Assembly: GCF_018143015.1 (NCBI RefSeq)
Contig: NC_054747.1
Location: forward strand, 34,663,733 to 34,727,732
Reading direction: 5' to 3'
Source of the DNA: Lytechinus variegatus
Taxonomy: Eukaryota; Echinodermata; Echinoidea; Temnopleuroida; Toxopneustidae
DNA length: 64,000 bases
Below, piece after piece: positions 25,201-34,861 of the stretch (position 1 is the stretch's first letter; each line of letters begins with the position of its first letter). A program made the position numbers and the translations under genes. Under the pieces are notes generated by a model. It was not told the DNA's origin, ran no database searches, and worked only from the letters and a program-made list of their open reading frames with translations.

Positions 25201-28200
25201 TTTGTTGATCACTCCACTGAAAATACATCTGAAGTTGTTTTAAAACGATGATATTAAAAATGGTTCTCAAATATTTTCGAAATTACAAATAGGAAGTGCC
25301 AATAATTACCTTGTGATAAGCAGGGTATGCCAAAACGTCTGTGATAGAACCATGTGAATATAACTCCTAGTATGACTATCGCAAATATTATGAGAACTAT
25401 ATATCCCCAGTGTAACCCTGAAATAGATAAATATATAGAAAAACAAGATGAAAAGTCGTGATTTGGAAAAAAAAAACAATCGTCTGATTAAAGTCAAATG
25501 AACATGATGAAGGGGTTGTTCTGTTCAATCAGGTCGCGTCGTGTGTGGTGGACGCGTAACATAGGCCTAACCTTTCGTGAAAATGTTGACCCTTTTCATG
25601 AGACGTAACCTTTCGTATATTTGATGAAGAATATTATATCTACCACGTCTACAGAATGTTAGACCAAGAGGACTGTTTAACATAAGTTATTGAACAGCGC
25701 TGGTCTCCATATTAACTGTCGGAACTATTGTCAGGCCACAGTATCGTTAAAAAATAATAAATATCATCTAAAAAATAAGAAAATGGGCTAGTGCCTCGAG
25801 CTCGCTTTATCAGTCTGTGCCTTAATTTGTGTTTTTTGTTAATGTATAGAGCTCATATAAATGAAAATAAATATTTGAAAACATGGTTCCAGCCCTCTTT
25901 TTCAAAAACCTGGATCCACCTAATGATTAAAATGATAAAAATTATGTTAATAAATTACGTGTTATTGATAAAATCTACATAGCAAAAACTGAATTCGAAA
26001 AATGAAAGAATGCGTCACTAATTGAATGAATCAAATAAAATCCCTGAAAGAAATGCATTAGCTTTTAGGAAAGTACCTTTAGTACCAAAAGACGCCGTCA
26101 TGGAAGAGACCCCATTCACCGCTTCTCCTCTAGCTTCGCATTTATATTGGTGATCGAACTCTGACCTGGGTATCTGTCAATTAAAGATAAATATCACTTG
26201 TGTTAATAATCTAAAAATGAATTCAAACAGAACGAAATAAAATCATCACCCAAGTGTTTTATTTGTCTAAATAAAACAAGTGGAGTGCCTCTGGCAGTGT
26301 CGGCTGCATTAATTAATACGCGAGTCAATGGCGCAGCAGTGCTGACTTTGAAAACGACTATAGAATGATCATTCACAAAAAAACATTCATATGAAGATAA
26401 AATACTATGTTCACTGATCCTAAATGACATTTGACCTTGATCGTGTGACCAAAACATTGTGCAAGTTGATCAGTGATACCTGATTACCCTTATGTCTACA
26501 TTTCATGAACCAGATCTATAAACTTTTGAAGGTATGATGGCCATTCAACAAATACCCCCAACACGGCCTAAGTTCATTTACCTTCGTCATGTGACCTGAA
26601 ACTCACGCAGGACGTTCACTGATGCTTTTCATGAACTAGATCCATATACTTTCAGAGTTATTATAACTTAACCTTGGTTAAGATTTCGTTTTGATCCACC
26701 AATATAATCTAGGCTCAATGACCTTAAATGACCTTTGACCTTGGTCATGTGACCTGAAACCCAGGCAATGTGTTCAGTAATAGTTCATTATTCTTATCCA
26801 AGTTTGGACCTGGTTTCAGGAACCAGGTCCATAAACGTTCAGTTATGATGGAAATTAAGAAATATCCCCAACATGTCCAAAGTTCATTGACCTTAAATGA
26901 CCTTTTACTTTGATCATATGACCTAAAACTCAAGAGGGATCTTCAGTAATACTTGATCATCCTAATGATCTTTGACCTTGGTCATGTGACATTACACTTA
27001 GTTTTTGTTTATGGTAACTACCCTAAAAAGTCGGAAGGACAGCATTTTTCTGGTAAACGCCTTGTATAACCAATTACCTAACAAACATTTTACGTCTAGG
27101 TTATATCACTCATAGTGGCTGACCTTATAAGTTTACATTAATGTACCAGATCTAGGTGACAATTAATCTTGATTTAAAAGACTTTCTCATTAAATATATT
27201 TTTTTACTGCAACTACTTTCTTTTACCTTTTGATAATGAAGCAGCCACATGAATACTGAATTTAATTGGCCATTTGATTGCACTGCAAATTCATTGAAGG
27301 GTCTGACTTTCCCTTTGTGAGAGCTTGAAATAACAGGTTTACGGCGGATTGTTCAGATGAAAAGTAAAGTACAAGAACATGATGACTGAATATTACCATT
27401 CATCAAATTGTCTTTAAAAGGATCTAGTCATTTTGGTAATGTTAGTATAAGTTTAAATATTCATTGTGAATTTTTTGTACTTAAAAACAATGAAAAATGT
27501 GTTCTCCAAATTAACCTTCGAACACATTTCGTTTAAACCTCGAATGATTTCTTTTTGTAGTTCAGAATTGCAATGTAATGGAACAGTCAATTTTCCCCTG
27601 CGGTAGCCGTACGGCGACTCGATAACAGACGTTTTAAGATTCAGCTTTATATGGGTGGTTTGAATAAAATTAGATATTTTGGACTCGCCGTACGGCGGCC
27701 GTAGGGGGGAATGTGACAGCAGCATAAACTGTTTTATCAAATAACTTAACCTGTAATGTAGATGAAACGGTGTAGAGCCCACTCCGTTCTTCTACGAGCG
27801 GGGGAGGGATTTCCCGCAGTTTGCCATCAATCTTGATCCAAGTCAGGTTTGCTGCGGGTCGAACTTGATGGAGCTCACAAACTAAGTTCACATGTTCAGG
27901 TGGATCCTTGTTGATGAAGTAGGTGCAGTGTCCTGGCGTTGTCACATGACATAACTTGATGACTGGTTCCATGGGCTTTGCCAAAGCTTGCAGAGGTTAT
28001 TAAAAACAGTTTGATATTATAAAGTTCTGGCAAACCTAAGAATTAATTTTAATTTGAGTCAGGTAAAACGGGATAGGCCGATATACAATGTCATAACACA
28101 CACGAGTGAAAATCTGAGTTAAAAAAAACGGGGATAAAAAGTTTCATTAAAAATGCCAAATCTTTAAGGTTCGACGGAAAATCAGAGAAAGTTGTTTTAG

Positions 28201-31200
28201 GTCTATGTGATCAGGCACTTCACTCTAAAAATGAAATGTTATATCGACAATTGAAAGGTTGGAAGATGACCAAACCTTATATGTCTAAGTATTGCATTTA
28301 CCACTTAAAATTTTTCGATCAAATACTTGAAATTCTGGAGTCAACTTTATGCAAGGTTGGAGGAGTGACATTTTTTTAAATGTTGTCACTTCTCCAACCT
28401 TTCAAATGGTGATTTAAAATTAAATAAGTGTTTTGCGTCATTTGGAAATAATATGAATAAACAAATATAAACTCGAAATATTATTACAATTATTATTATG
28501 AGTGTTCTAATTAAAACTTACCTATAACATTCAAATTCGTGTAGCCCCTCTCATCTTTATGATTATCGAGTTCTACTTGGCAAGAATATGTGGTCTCGTC
28601 TAGCAAAGACACATTACGTATTGTCAGGCGGTAGTCGTTCTCAGACTTGGTGATATTGAACCTGTCGATTCCTACACCTTCTACATTTCCCTTGTACTCG
28701 CGGGCTACGAGTTTTGCGTCGTCGTCTGTGGCTCCTGTTGAATTATGCCTCCACCACCAGACGATAGTTGGATTTCCCGTGAAATTGCATGGTAAGGACA
28801 CATTTCCCCCTTTCACTGCTGTTACTGATTGCTCCGTGAACACTTTAAATGCTGAAGAAGGAGAAAGTAAATTTTTGTTCCTTAATTAAGATTTCAACTG
28901 TTTCTTTAAAAAGGCCTTCATAGATGCATATGGTTTACTGGTTTTGTAAGAAAGAAACAAATAAGCAAAAAAAAAATGATTGAAGGTATTGTCCTTGCAT
29001 CTACTACTAGTGCTTTACGAAAGACATTCTTTGTTGTCTAATGATCCAAATAAAAGCCAAGATTGCGAAGTACGGCGATACGCCTGAACGTTATCTCCAT
29101 GACTTTCCTCGGTGTTTAAAACATTAAAAATTAATCTCTCATTCTTTTGATAGATTTTCATCACACATTCACCAACATACTATCATCAGAGTGAATTTCC
29201 GCTTGAAATATTTTGCTTCATATATATATAACATGCAACCATTCCTCAAGCATCGGATGGAATGAAACGGATATTTAAGGATAAGTTTTCTTTATTACAA
29301 ATTTAATTTGTACTCTGCATTGATGCGTCTAAATAAAGTTCGATCAATTTATATTTACTTTAAGTGTCAATAATGATGATCACTCTCTCTAGAAAAAATA
29401 TTTAATTTTTTTATTTAATTCTTTATTTTATTTCCAGACAAAAGACAATAAGAATATATACAAGAGGAATAAATAACCACCGACTAGTGCCTGAGGATGA
29501 CTAAACGAAAAACTAGTTTCTGTTATGAAGCTCTCCTCACTAGTCGGGGTCTACAAATATACAAAAATAAAATCAGATAAAATGGCAAAATATGTTTAGA
29601 TGCATTACTCATTAAAACAAAGAACTTAGTAATAGAGAGTGTAAATTACATCTTTAATGAACATATAGAACGGGCGATATAAATTATATCTCTGGTCATC
29701 GAACATCAGATGATGTTCATCTATTAACTCAAAACAACCCATATGTGTTTTGTGTTCCTCTTTGAATGATAATTGCGGTCTTCATTTGTGATCAAACGAA
29801 AGCATGACTATAGGAAATGATCCACAATTAGTACAAATATGCCTGGATAGATGTGAATGATTTAAAACGCTTGACAAGGTAAAAAATAGTTTCCTTTAAA
29901 AGCTCGTTCAAAAAAGTTCAAAATGTCGTCTTTATTCACCCTATTCGTAATTTTTTTTCGTTCATAACTACGATTAAAAAATCTGAATTCCATTTTAAAC
30001 AAATAATATTATTATAGAGTGCATGTGAACACATGCTAACATATTGGTTACAAACAAATACTGTACATAAAGCCTTCATTTCGATTATGTTATAATATAA
30101 CTTACTTAAACTTAATGTGGTGTACTAGATTGTACACTGTATACTGTTTCTAACAAAGTTCAAAGGTCAGCTTTTCAAGAATACATGATTTATTCTTGTG
30201 ATTTATAATCTACATAATCAAGTAACTCATAATTTTTTCATTAACTTTGATACCTTAATTACCTCACTGTTGTCATGGGCCACAGAGTCATGCTCTATTA
30301 AATTATGTGAAGGGTACAAAACCTACTTTTTCCAAATTTTGGGTTTTAATATACATGCACAGAACCCACTTTGTTGTAAGGTTTTAGTCTCTTCACAGTT
30401 TTTCCTCGCTAATTTTAGGGAAAATTTTACCCTTCCGATTTTTTTCTTTGCAAATGAATGTTACATAAATGTGTCTAGATGAAAATTTGGTTGAGCACAT
30501 TAATTGGCATGAGATCACAATCCTGTAATGCAATGATCAGAAGAGAAGTGCAGCGTCGACGGTGGTAGTGTGAAACCTTGAAGGTGTTGGTGCTGAAGAA
30601 AGGTATGAACTTGTTCAACAGAGATTGAAGCTAGACAGTTGATATGTAAATGTCAGTCACTCACAAAACGTTTACAGAGGGGATAGCATTTCACTATAAT
30701 TCAAAACAAAAACTGATGAAACAAAACCCTTACAACCAAGTGGGTTTCGTGCATGTACATTAAAACTTGGAAAGTGGGTTTTGAACCCTTGGCTTCGATG
30801 GACCAGAACTATGTGACCCGTTACAATTGTGACTCAAGCAAGGTGCCATATTAAATATGATTAGATACGAACTTAATGTAGAATAGAAATAAAAAATATA
30901 TATATATTATGCATTTTTGATAAAGCTGACCTTTGAATTTCGGTTACCCTTTTTTGAAACACCCTGTATAATTTGGATTCACCTTGTAAAGAAATCCTTA
31001 CTTAATCTGATAGTAACTTGTCACAACCGGGTCCCTTAAAGCTTCTGCTTCAATGAAAACAATCATGTTTTAGAAAAAAAATCGTTCATTTTTTAAATCA
31101 TTTTGTTTATTCTATATATTTCGGATACCGTCAGGGGCGGATCCAGAATTTTCTATCAAGGGAAAGGGCACATTTCCCGATTGAAATTTGACAGATACGG

Positions 31201-33434
31201 AGCCCTCCCCCTCCCCCCCCCCAAAAAAAGAGACTTTACCTAAAATTCAATGTCATTTCTTCCGCGGAAAATTTGACAAGAAAAACAAGTCTTCACCTTG
31301 ATTTAAGGTAATTTCGTCTACGTGGAGAATTCGAAAAGCAAGGAAAAATGGACCTCACTTTCAAACGGGGGTGGGGATACGCTTGGATAAAAACGAAATT
31401 TCTACATTTAAAAAAAATAGATGTGCCCCCCCCCTGGATCCGCCACTAGATTTTTTGCTAACTTTTGTAAACTATTTCTCTTCCTACCCTAAATTTCCCT
31501 TACATATGCTTTTCACAACTTTGGTGTTTACAAGCACGAGGCAAGCTTTAATGGGAATTCCCCTAAAGACATGGATTTACATGCCTTTCGCCAAAACATT
31601 TTGCGAGTTTAAATTTATCATGAATTATCTATAATACAACTTATTGTGTTACATTATTAACAAGTACAATTATAATCCAGGAATGGAATAGTTACGGGAA
31701 ATTGTTATTTAGGTATACTGTAGGCCTATATCGATCTTGTCGATTTTCGAGTAGTCGAAATAGAATTGAAGGTACTAACTTCTGTACAGTTCCAACGCAT
31801 TAGGGCCAAATAGGCGTTTTCGGGGGGGATGTCTTTACACGAGTCCAATTTTAATTAATCGTAATTTTTTTTACCTGATTTCTAATTATAAATGCGATTC
31901 AAACGAGGAATAACACATATTTGGCAATTTTCACTTACCTAAAGTTGGGCAATTTCATGACCAATGTGTTTAGGCAAAAAGTCTCAGTAAACCTTAATCT
32001 TCTTTACAAACCCATCAATATATATAAGGGTCTAAAGGTGCAGCCTATAATATCTTGTGTACTGATGGACCTATTGCTCGCTGAATTGAAATATCATTTC
32101 TCTTTATTTAAGTTAGTCTTTGCTTTGAGACACACTTTTAAATCAGTCTCAATGAGGGCCTGTGCTTGCAGACTAATGCGACCCATCGTTGCCTAATAGA
32201 ATTGGATATTGGTTAAAATATTGACCAACCCATTTCAAGAGCAGGGGAGACCGCGGACAATAAAATTGTAGCAACATTTTCCAAACTTGACAGTCTTGTC
32301 AACTCCATTAAATAAAACGAAATCATACATATCTAGGCTTGACGTTTGAATTGGTTTTGGTTAGGTTTAGCGATTAATAGAAGCTATTATCATTCCAAAA
32401 TAAGAAGTCAAGTGTACTGAGTTTTACAATCGCCCCACAGCTATAACACGATTATGGGTAATTGTAACATTATCTTTATCTCTATCCACGCTTTTATTTT
32501 GCATTTCAGTGTGGTTGCTAAAGGGGGTAGATCCACAATTATATTTAAAAATAATGTATATAAACAAATGAAAACAGGTATATTTCTTTTACACCCAGTT
32601 TATGTTCACATGCATAGGGTAGTACATCATGCTAATTTAGTTTCTCATAAGAATATAGCTGGGAGATTAAAAAAAAACCCTGATTTCTTTCGGAAAGGTC
32701 CAAAGAGGATGTCACCCCTTTTGCAACCAGAAAAACTCTTTGTAATTTATATCATATTATATGCATAATGTGTATTATGACTGTAGACTAGCTTAGCCAG
32801 GGTAATATAGGAGCGCCTTGGGCGCCAACCAAGGTGGATTCATGCACTATACAAACCCTATTGTATTGTTATTATTATATCATATTATATTTACGTACGG
32901 ATATATTGTATTTTTTAAGTTCTAATATATGTCATGTATTGATATATCGTAATCAATGCCCAACATAGGAGTATTAGGCATCTTCACTACCTGTTTGCAT
33001 AATGAATTTTTTTACTCTGTACAGATTCATGTAATTCAATCTTCGGTACGAACTTGTTTTCATTATAATAAATTTCATATCATTTATTATTATAATAATG
33101 TATGAAAAGATATCGAAACTGCTTATTTCTCATTTCTCAAGAAAAAGGTACAAAAAATCGTGAAAACAAAAGCATATCTTCTCATCCCGACGAGGCTACT
33201 CTGTAATGTGCTTTTAATATTCATCATGAGGAAAAGGGGCAGATAATATTAATAGAGATTCCTTTATCCATCATCATGAGAAGAATGAGAGAAAAAAAAT
33301 CAATACTCACACGATGAAACTACAAAACAATGCAGAAAGACAATGAAGATGAAACACATTTTCCTGAGATTAAACGTGAACATTGTTGTAGCCTTGGATG
33401 ACAAGAATGGCCGTGACGGAAATACGGCCGCCAT
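12990..33434 (-). CDS. Gene 1: Ig-Ig-transmembrane receptor with IFI44-like GTPase domain (11 exons)
   Basis: Exons are 33434-33311, 28851-28522, 27986-27751, 26173-26077, 25417-25310, 24470-24417, 23629-23468, 16926-16765, 15384-15348, 14494-14415 and 13252-12990. All have GT donors and AG acceptors. Their summed length is 1653 nt, giving 550 codons plus stop with every phase matching. Domains by residue: signal peptide (about 1-41), V-type Ig (42-151), C-type Ig (about 152-262), transmembrane helix (about 268-288), juxtamembrane segment with PPVY (about 299-316), and GTPase (317-550). The GTPase shows Walker A GLTGAGKS at 352-359, a switch-I type GGVT near 386-389, DNKG at 405-408, THRD at 472-475 and a later VENFTE motif. 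The G domain most resembles IFI44-type GTPases. An Ig receptor with this cytoplasmic tail is an inferred cell-surface sensor coupled to a GTPase; ligand and role are unknown. Gene 2 is its tandem paralogue. UTRs and promoter were not called. Confidence 0.85.
14041..14235. mobile_element. MITE, GGGCGTAGGCTGG family, copy 1
   Basis: The ends AAGGGCGTAGGCTGG and AGCCTACACCCTT are inverted repeats. It is homologous to 43648-43898, including TTTTGCTTGCCAGTGTCGGA. It lies in the last intron of gene 1. Confidence 0.75.
14415..14494 (-). CDS. Gene 1 exon 10: amphipathic helix exon
   Basis: An 80-nt exon, phase 2 to phase 1, has acceptor CCCATCAG and donor GTAAGG. It encodes DVEAVTKFLIKLSKAVRTEF, a predicted helix matching NALEKFLPDFVKATRKEF in gene 2. 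Confidence 0.82.
15348..15384 (-). CDS. Gene 1 exon 9: short beta-strand exon (37 nt)
   Basis: A 37-nt exon enters in phase 1 and leaves in phase 2, exactly as its 55-nt counterpart in gene 2. It encodes VISLLIFVI, matching FPILVF in gene 2. Acceptor GTCATCAG and donor GTGAGT are both good. It is 18 nt (6 codons) shorter than in gene 2. Confidence 0.75.
15478..16249. mobile_element. Pogo/Tigger-like non-autonomous DNA transposon
   Basis: Termini TCAGTCCGACCTCTCTTCTC and the inverse of the same (ending GAGAGGTCGGACTGA) are flanked by TA at 15476-15477 and 16250-16251. The TIR style (CAGT...CTCTCTTATCCGG) recalls Tigger/pogo elements. No transposase. It lies in the gene 1 intron just upstream of exon 9. 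Confidence 0.72.
16765..16926 (-). CDS. Gene 1 exon 8: switch I / DxxG exon
   Basis: A 162-nt exon, phase 1 on both sides (acceptor TTTGAAG, donor GTAAGA). It encodes SSAGGVTLEPTFYEI, a likely switch-I threonine in GGVT, and then IQDNKGMRDL, the DxxG (G3) motif. Gene 2 has IGGVTVIPKVFAI and VDNRGLKDL at the same places. The preceding intron is about 6.5 kb and full of repeats. Confidence 0.85.
17275..17485. repeat. 16-bp tandem array and flank, copy 1
   Basis: About eight units of GTCCGATAGWCCGCGG occupy 17275-17402, followed by a unique flank ending GGGGTTCTATCAG. The same array and flank lie inverted at 22719-22869. Confidence 0.85.
17548..18090. repeat. Purine-rich low-complexity tract
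   Basis: Over 500 bases of almost only G and A on the plus strand follow a C-rich run. It produces a spurious lysine/glutamate-rich reading frame. It lies in the large intron of gene 1. Confidence 0.88.
18200..21380. repeat. CpG-core dispersed repeat cluster
   Basis: The core GCTCGCGCTTCGCGCTCGC, or close variants, recurs many times, near 18235, 20553, 20680, 20790, 20917, 21022, 21131, 21208 and 21328, spaced mostly about 105-125 bp apart. Between cores lie AT-rich segments with GTTCAnnATnACAAA-like text. Segments 19420-20470 match 3480-4018 plus 5013-5700. It sits wholly in the gene 1 intron between the P-loop and DNKG exons. Confidence 0.8.
19249..19291. repeat. Perfect-stem hairpin
   Basis: AAAATAGTAGGGGGACA and its inverse are separated by about 10 bases. 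Part of a G/C-run-rich repeat. Confidence 0.8.
21750..22724. mobile_element. Inverted-repeat element with GTCGACATGGCGAGATA motifs
   Basis: Arms 21750-21870 and 22618-22724 are inverse copies (GGGTTCTAAAAC..., CAGTCCCGGCG...). Inside, 21930-22590 carries many alternating forms of AAGTCGACATGGCAAGATA and its inverse. No coding capacity. Confidence 0.75.
22719..22869. repeat. 16-bp tandem array and flank, copy 2 (inverted)
   Basis: Four units of CCGCGGWCTATCGGAC type at 22806-22869 plus the flank GAACCCCATGGA form the inverse of 17275-17485. Confidence 0.82.
22890..23060. repeat. G/C-run repeat, second copy
   Basis: It matches 22060-22290 (AAAAAAAGGTTATCAAC, CCCACCTCAAA, CCGTTTCCGCC). Long homopolymer G and C runs. 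Confidence 0.7.
23085..23185 (-). mobile_element. tRNA-SINE fragment
   Basis: Read on the minus strand it has TCGAATCCCATTGTTG and CACACTTTGCTACTCT, matching 36735-36800 of the SINE at 36681. Only about 100 bp remain. Confidence 0.6.
23468..23629 (-). CDS. Gene 1 exon 7: P-loop (Walker A) exon
   Basis: A 162-nt exon, phase 1 on both sides, carries the Walker A motif GLTGAGKSS at 23525-23499, preceded by a beta strand (IRMAIV) and followed by helix FIRSLKYAF. The donor GTGAGC is clear. The acceptor ATTGGAG has a modest pyrimidine tract, so the 5' border is less certain than the motif. The segment LRSEIRKY before the P-loop resembles the lead-in of IFI44-type GTPases. Confidence 0.8.
24417..24470 (-). 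CDS. Gene 1 exon 6: juxtamembrane exon with PPVY motif
   Basis: A 54-nt symmetrical phase-1 exon lies between acceptor GGACCAG and donor GTAAGA. It adds 18 residues including QPPVYRVP. PPVY fits the PPxY motif known to bind WW domains; that function is inferred. Because the exon is symmetrical, including or skipping it keeps the frame. I found no equivalent in gene 2. The weak pyrimidine tract before the acceptor lowers confidence. Confidence 0.55.
25310..25417 (-). CDS. Gene 1 exon 5: transmembrane helix
   Basis: This 108-nt exon, phase 1 on both sides, has acceptor TATTTCAG and donor GTAATT. It encodes an uninterrupted hydrophobic run (YIVLIIFAIVILGVIFTW) followed by the basic stop-transfer HRR. 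It separates the Ig ectodomain from the GTPase part, which is therefore cytoplasmic. Confidence 0.85.
26077..26173 (-). CDS. Gene 1 exon 4: end of C-type Ig domain
   Basis: A 97-nt exon, phase 0 to phase 1, supplies the F/G strands: YKCEARGEAVNGVSSM. The paralogous exon of gene 2 has FVCKATGESVNGTSTL. The acceptor is TTGACAG and the donor GTACTT. The phase-0 intron inside the Ig domain is shared by both genes. Confidence 0.83.
26425..27000. repeat. Four tandem ~150-bp units with TGACCTTTGACCT motifs
   Basis: Units start near 26425, 26577, 26722 and 26893, each with TGACCTT(G/T)GTCATGTGACC followed by a region ending in ATATCCCCAAC-like text. The second full motif holds a perfect TGACCTTTGACCT at 26729-26741. 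It lies in the intron between gene 1 exons 3 and 4. Confidence 0.75.
27751..27986 (-). CDS. Gene 1 exon 3: first part of C-type Ig domain
   Basis: This 236-nt exon starts in phase 1 and ends in phase 0 at donor GTTAAG. It carries the B-strand cysteine in NLVCEL and the C-strand tryptophan in NLTWIK. The F-strand cysteine lies in the next exon. An extra pair of cysteines seven residues apart (CHVTTPGHC) before the B strand is also found in gene 2, so it is probably a conserved disulfide. The start is set by the match to gene 2 (ALA-x-P-x-EPV). Confidence 0.83.
28354..28402. repeat. Hairpin
   Basis: AAGGTTGGAGGAGTGACA and a near-perfect inverse flank a short AT loop. It lies in a gene 1 intron. 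Confidence 0.7.
28522..28851 (-). CDS. Gene 1 exon 2: V-type Ig domain
   Basis: The acceptor TTCTTCAG and donor GTAAGT bound a 330-nt exon with phase 1 on both sides, the classic symmetrical Ig exon. It has the B-strand cysteine in SLPCNF, a tryptophan-rich C strand (VWWWRHN), a hydrophobic YRLTI strand, and the F-strand pattern LDETTYSCQV. Several N-glycosylation sequons (NVS, NFT, NST, NIT, NVS) point to an extracellular domain. The spacing fits a V-set or V-like fold. Confidence 0.88.
30160..30937. mobile_element. Foldback element
   Basis: GTTCAAAGGTCAGCTTT at 30160 mirrors AAAGCTGACCTTTGAA ending at 30937. The inner arms 30279-30400 and 30715-30825 are inverse copies (TAATATACATGCAC, CCCACTTTGTTGTAAGG). 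It lies in the first intron of gene 1. Confidence 0.72.
31132..31447. mobile_element. MITE, CAGGGGCGGATCCAG family, copy 1
   Basis: Ends AGGGGCGGATCCAG and CTGGATCCGCCACT are inverted. The interior has CAAAATTTGACA-like text and C-runs. A second copy is at 58966-59240, and single ends occur near 1212, 3478, 17488, 19430 and 21738. Confidence 0.75.
33311..33434 (-). CDS. Gene 1 exon 1: start codon and signal peptide
   Basis: A 124-nt reading frame begins at ATG 33434 and ends at donor GTGAGT in phase 1. It joins in frame to the first Ig exon. The end is strongly hydrophobic (MCFIFIVFLHCFVVSS), as expected for a signal peptide of a type I membrane protein. Three in-frame ATGs occur (residues 1, 18 and 26). 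The last gives the most compact signal peptide and the first the longest N-terminus, so the true start is uncertain. It was found by searching upstream for a hydrophobic phase-1 exon; the ORF is too short to stand out alone. Confidence 0.75.
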
Positions 33435-34179
33435 AATTCTTCAAAATGATAATGCTGATAAAAAAACATTAGATGGCTGCCAATCAAATCCTGCTGTTTG
33501 ATGATTATAGATACATCTCCGAATCCGTTGATACAATGTTAATGCTGCATATTAACATAACTGACGTATAACACGTCGTCATGGGGAACTATCACCAAAT
33601 TAAGAGGGTGCAGAGGACGTCTGATCAGAAATAAGAGGTTATATCCTACGGTTTCTGTCTGGAGCCTTTAGTTGCCATAATGGTTTACGGAGTAACTCCA
33701 GCATCTCGTTACAGTAGACATGGTAGCTATAGGAAGATCGGGAGCAATAGAGAATGATCATGAGAACGATGCAATACATGTACTTGGTGATGTTTAGTGA
33801 AAATATGGGTTGAATACGAGCAAACTGGGGTCAAATGTTGCGTGGAATTCCCCGCCTTGGTAGTCTTATACCCAGAACGTGGTATCATTTTCGGCGTAGG
33901 CTTACTAATGTCTCGATATTATTATCATATCTATCTATGCAGCTATGGGATAAAGAGGTATTCAGGATGAAAATTATATCTAAGTAAATAGGAAAGAATT
34001 CAGCAAGCAAAATTCTGAAAATTCTATCAAAATCCGATAGCAAATATTTAAGTTATGGTATTTTGAATTTTAGCGATATTTGTAAAACAATTATATGCAC
34101 GTATTTATTGGAGGGCTGATGATAAAAATAGTGAAATATTATATGATCTGTATGGTGCATATATCCACCGTCCTACATG

Positions 34180-34412
34180 TAGGTGATCAAGGGGCTCCTA
34201 TCCCCGGCTAAGCTGGTCTACCGATTCCGGTGCACACAGTTTTTTTGAGGAATCACTTCCTGCCGGTACCCATTTACCTAAGCTGGTTTGAGTGCATGCA
34301 GCTCAATGTGGGTAAATTTCTTGCTGTAGGAAAACACCCATGGCGTGAAATCGAATCCATGTCCTTCAGATTAAAAGACGAGAGTCTTAACCACTAGACC
34401 ACGACGATCCCT
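34180..34412 (-). mobile_element. tRNA-derived SINE
   Basis: On the minus strand there is an A box TGGTCTAGTGG (34401-34391), an anticodon-arm-like CTTTTAA, and a B box GGATTCGATTT (34358-34348). The tRNA-like head is followed by SINE body. The acceptor arm does not pair, so it is not a tRNA gene. Confidence 0.8.
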
Positions 34413-34861
34413 CTCATGTCCATCACTTTTTATTTTCTTATTACGTGAATCACTACTTCATATTTTCATACATATGGTTATGGTTATAATAAATCGTAGC
34501 AATGAATATCTAGTGCATCGATTTAGTTGTCGGTTGATTTTGTTTTTAATTCTTTGAGGAAAAAAGGGGAGTTAACTAAATTTTACATAATAAATGCATT
34601 AGAACAAGCGAGGAATATCACATTATCAGTTTGCTTATTGAGTTTGCATGATGACACGCCTAGAACTGTTTCCGAAATTATGCAAATCTTTAAAATATCA
34701 TTATTATCTTTGTTTATTCTTTGTCAGATTTTGATTAAATATCAGTGTTATTTGCCCGCGATTTTCTTAATCAGGAGGGAAAACAGCACTTTATATGTAG
34801 CTGATAGAGGAAAATTATTTATCTTCAAGTCAGAGGTTACAAAACAATTAAATGGTTTCCT

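Larger units (their letters stand above)
28852..33310. other. First intron of gene 1
   Basis: A 4.4-kb intron. Besides the elements listed it has a possible LINE 3' end on the minus strand (29400-29580, ending in an AAATAAAATAAAG-like tail) and a SINE 3' end (about 32785-32885, GAGCGCCTTGGGCGCC then TTATTATTAT). No further exon was recognised. Confidence 0.6.
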
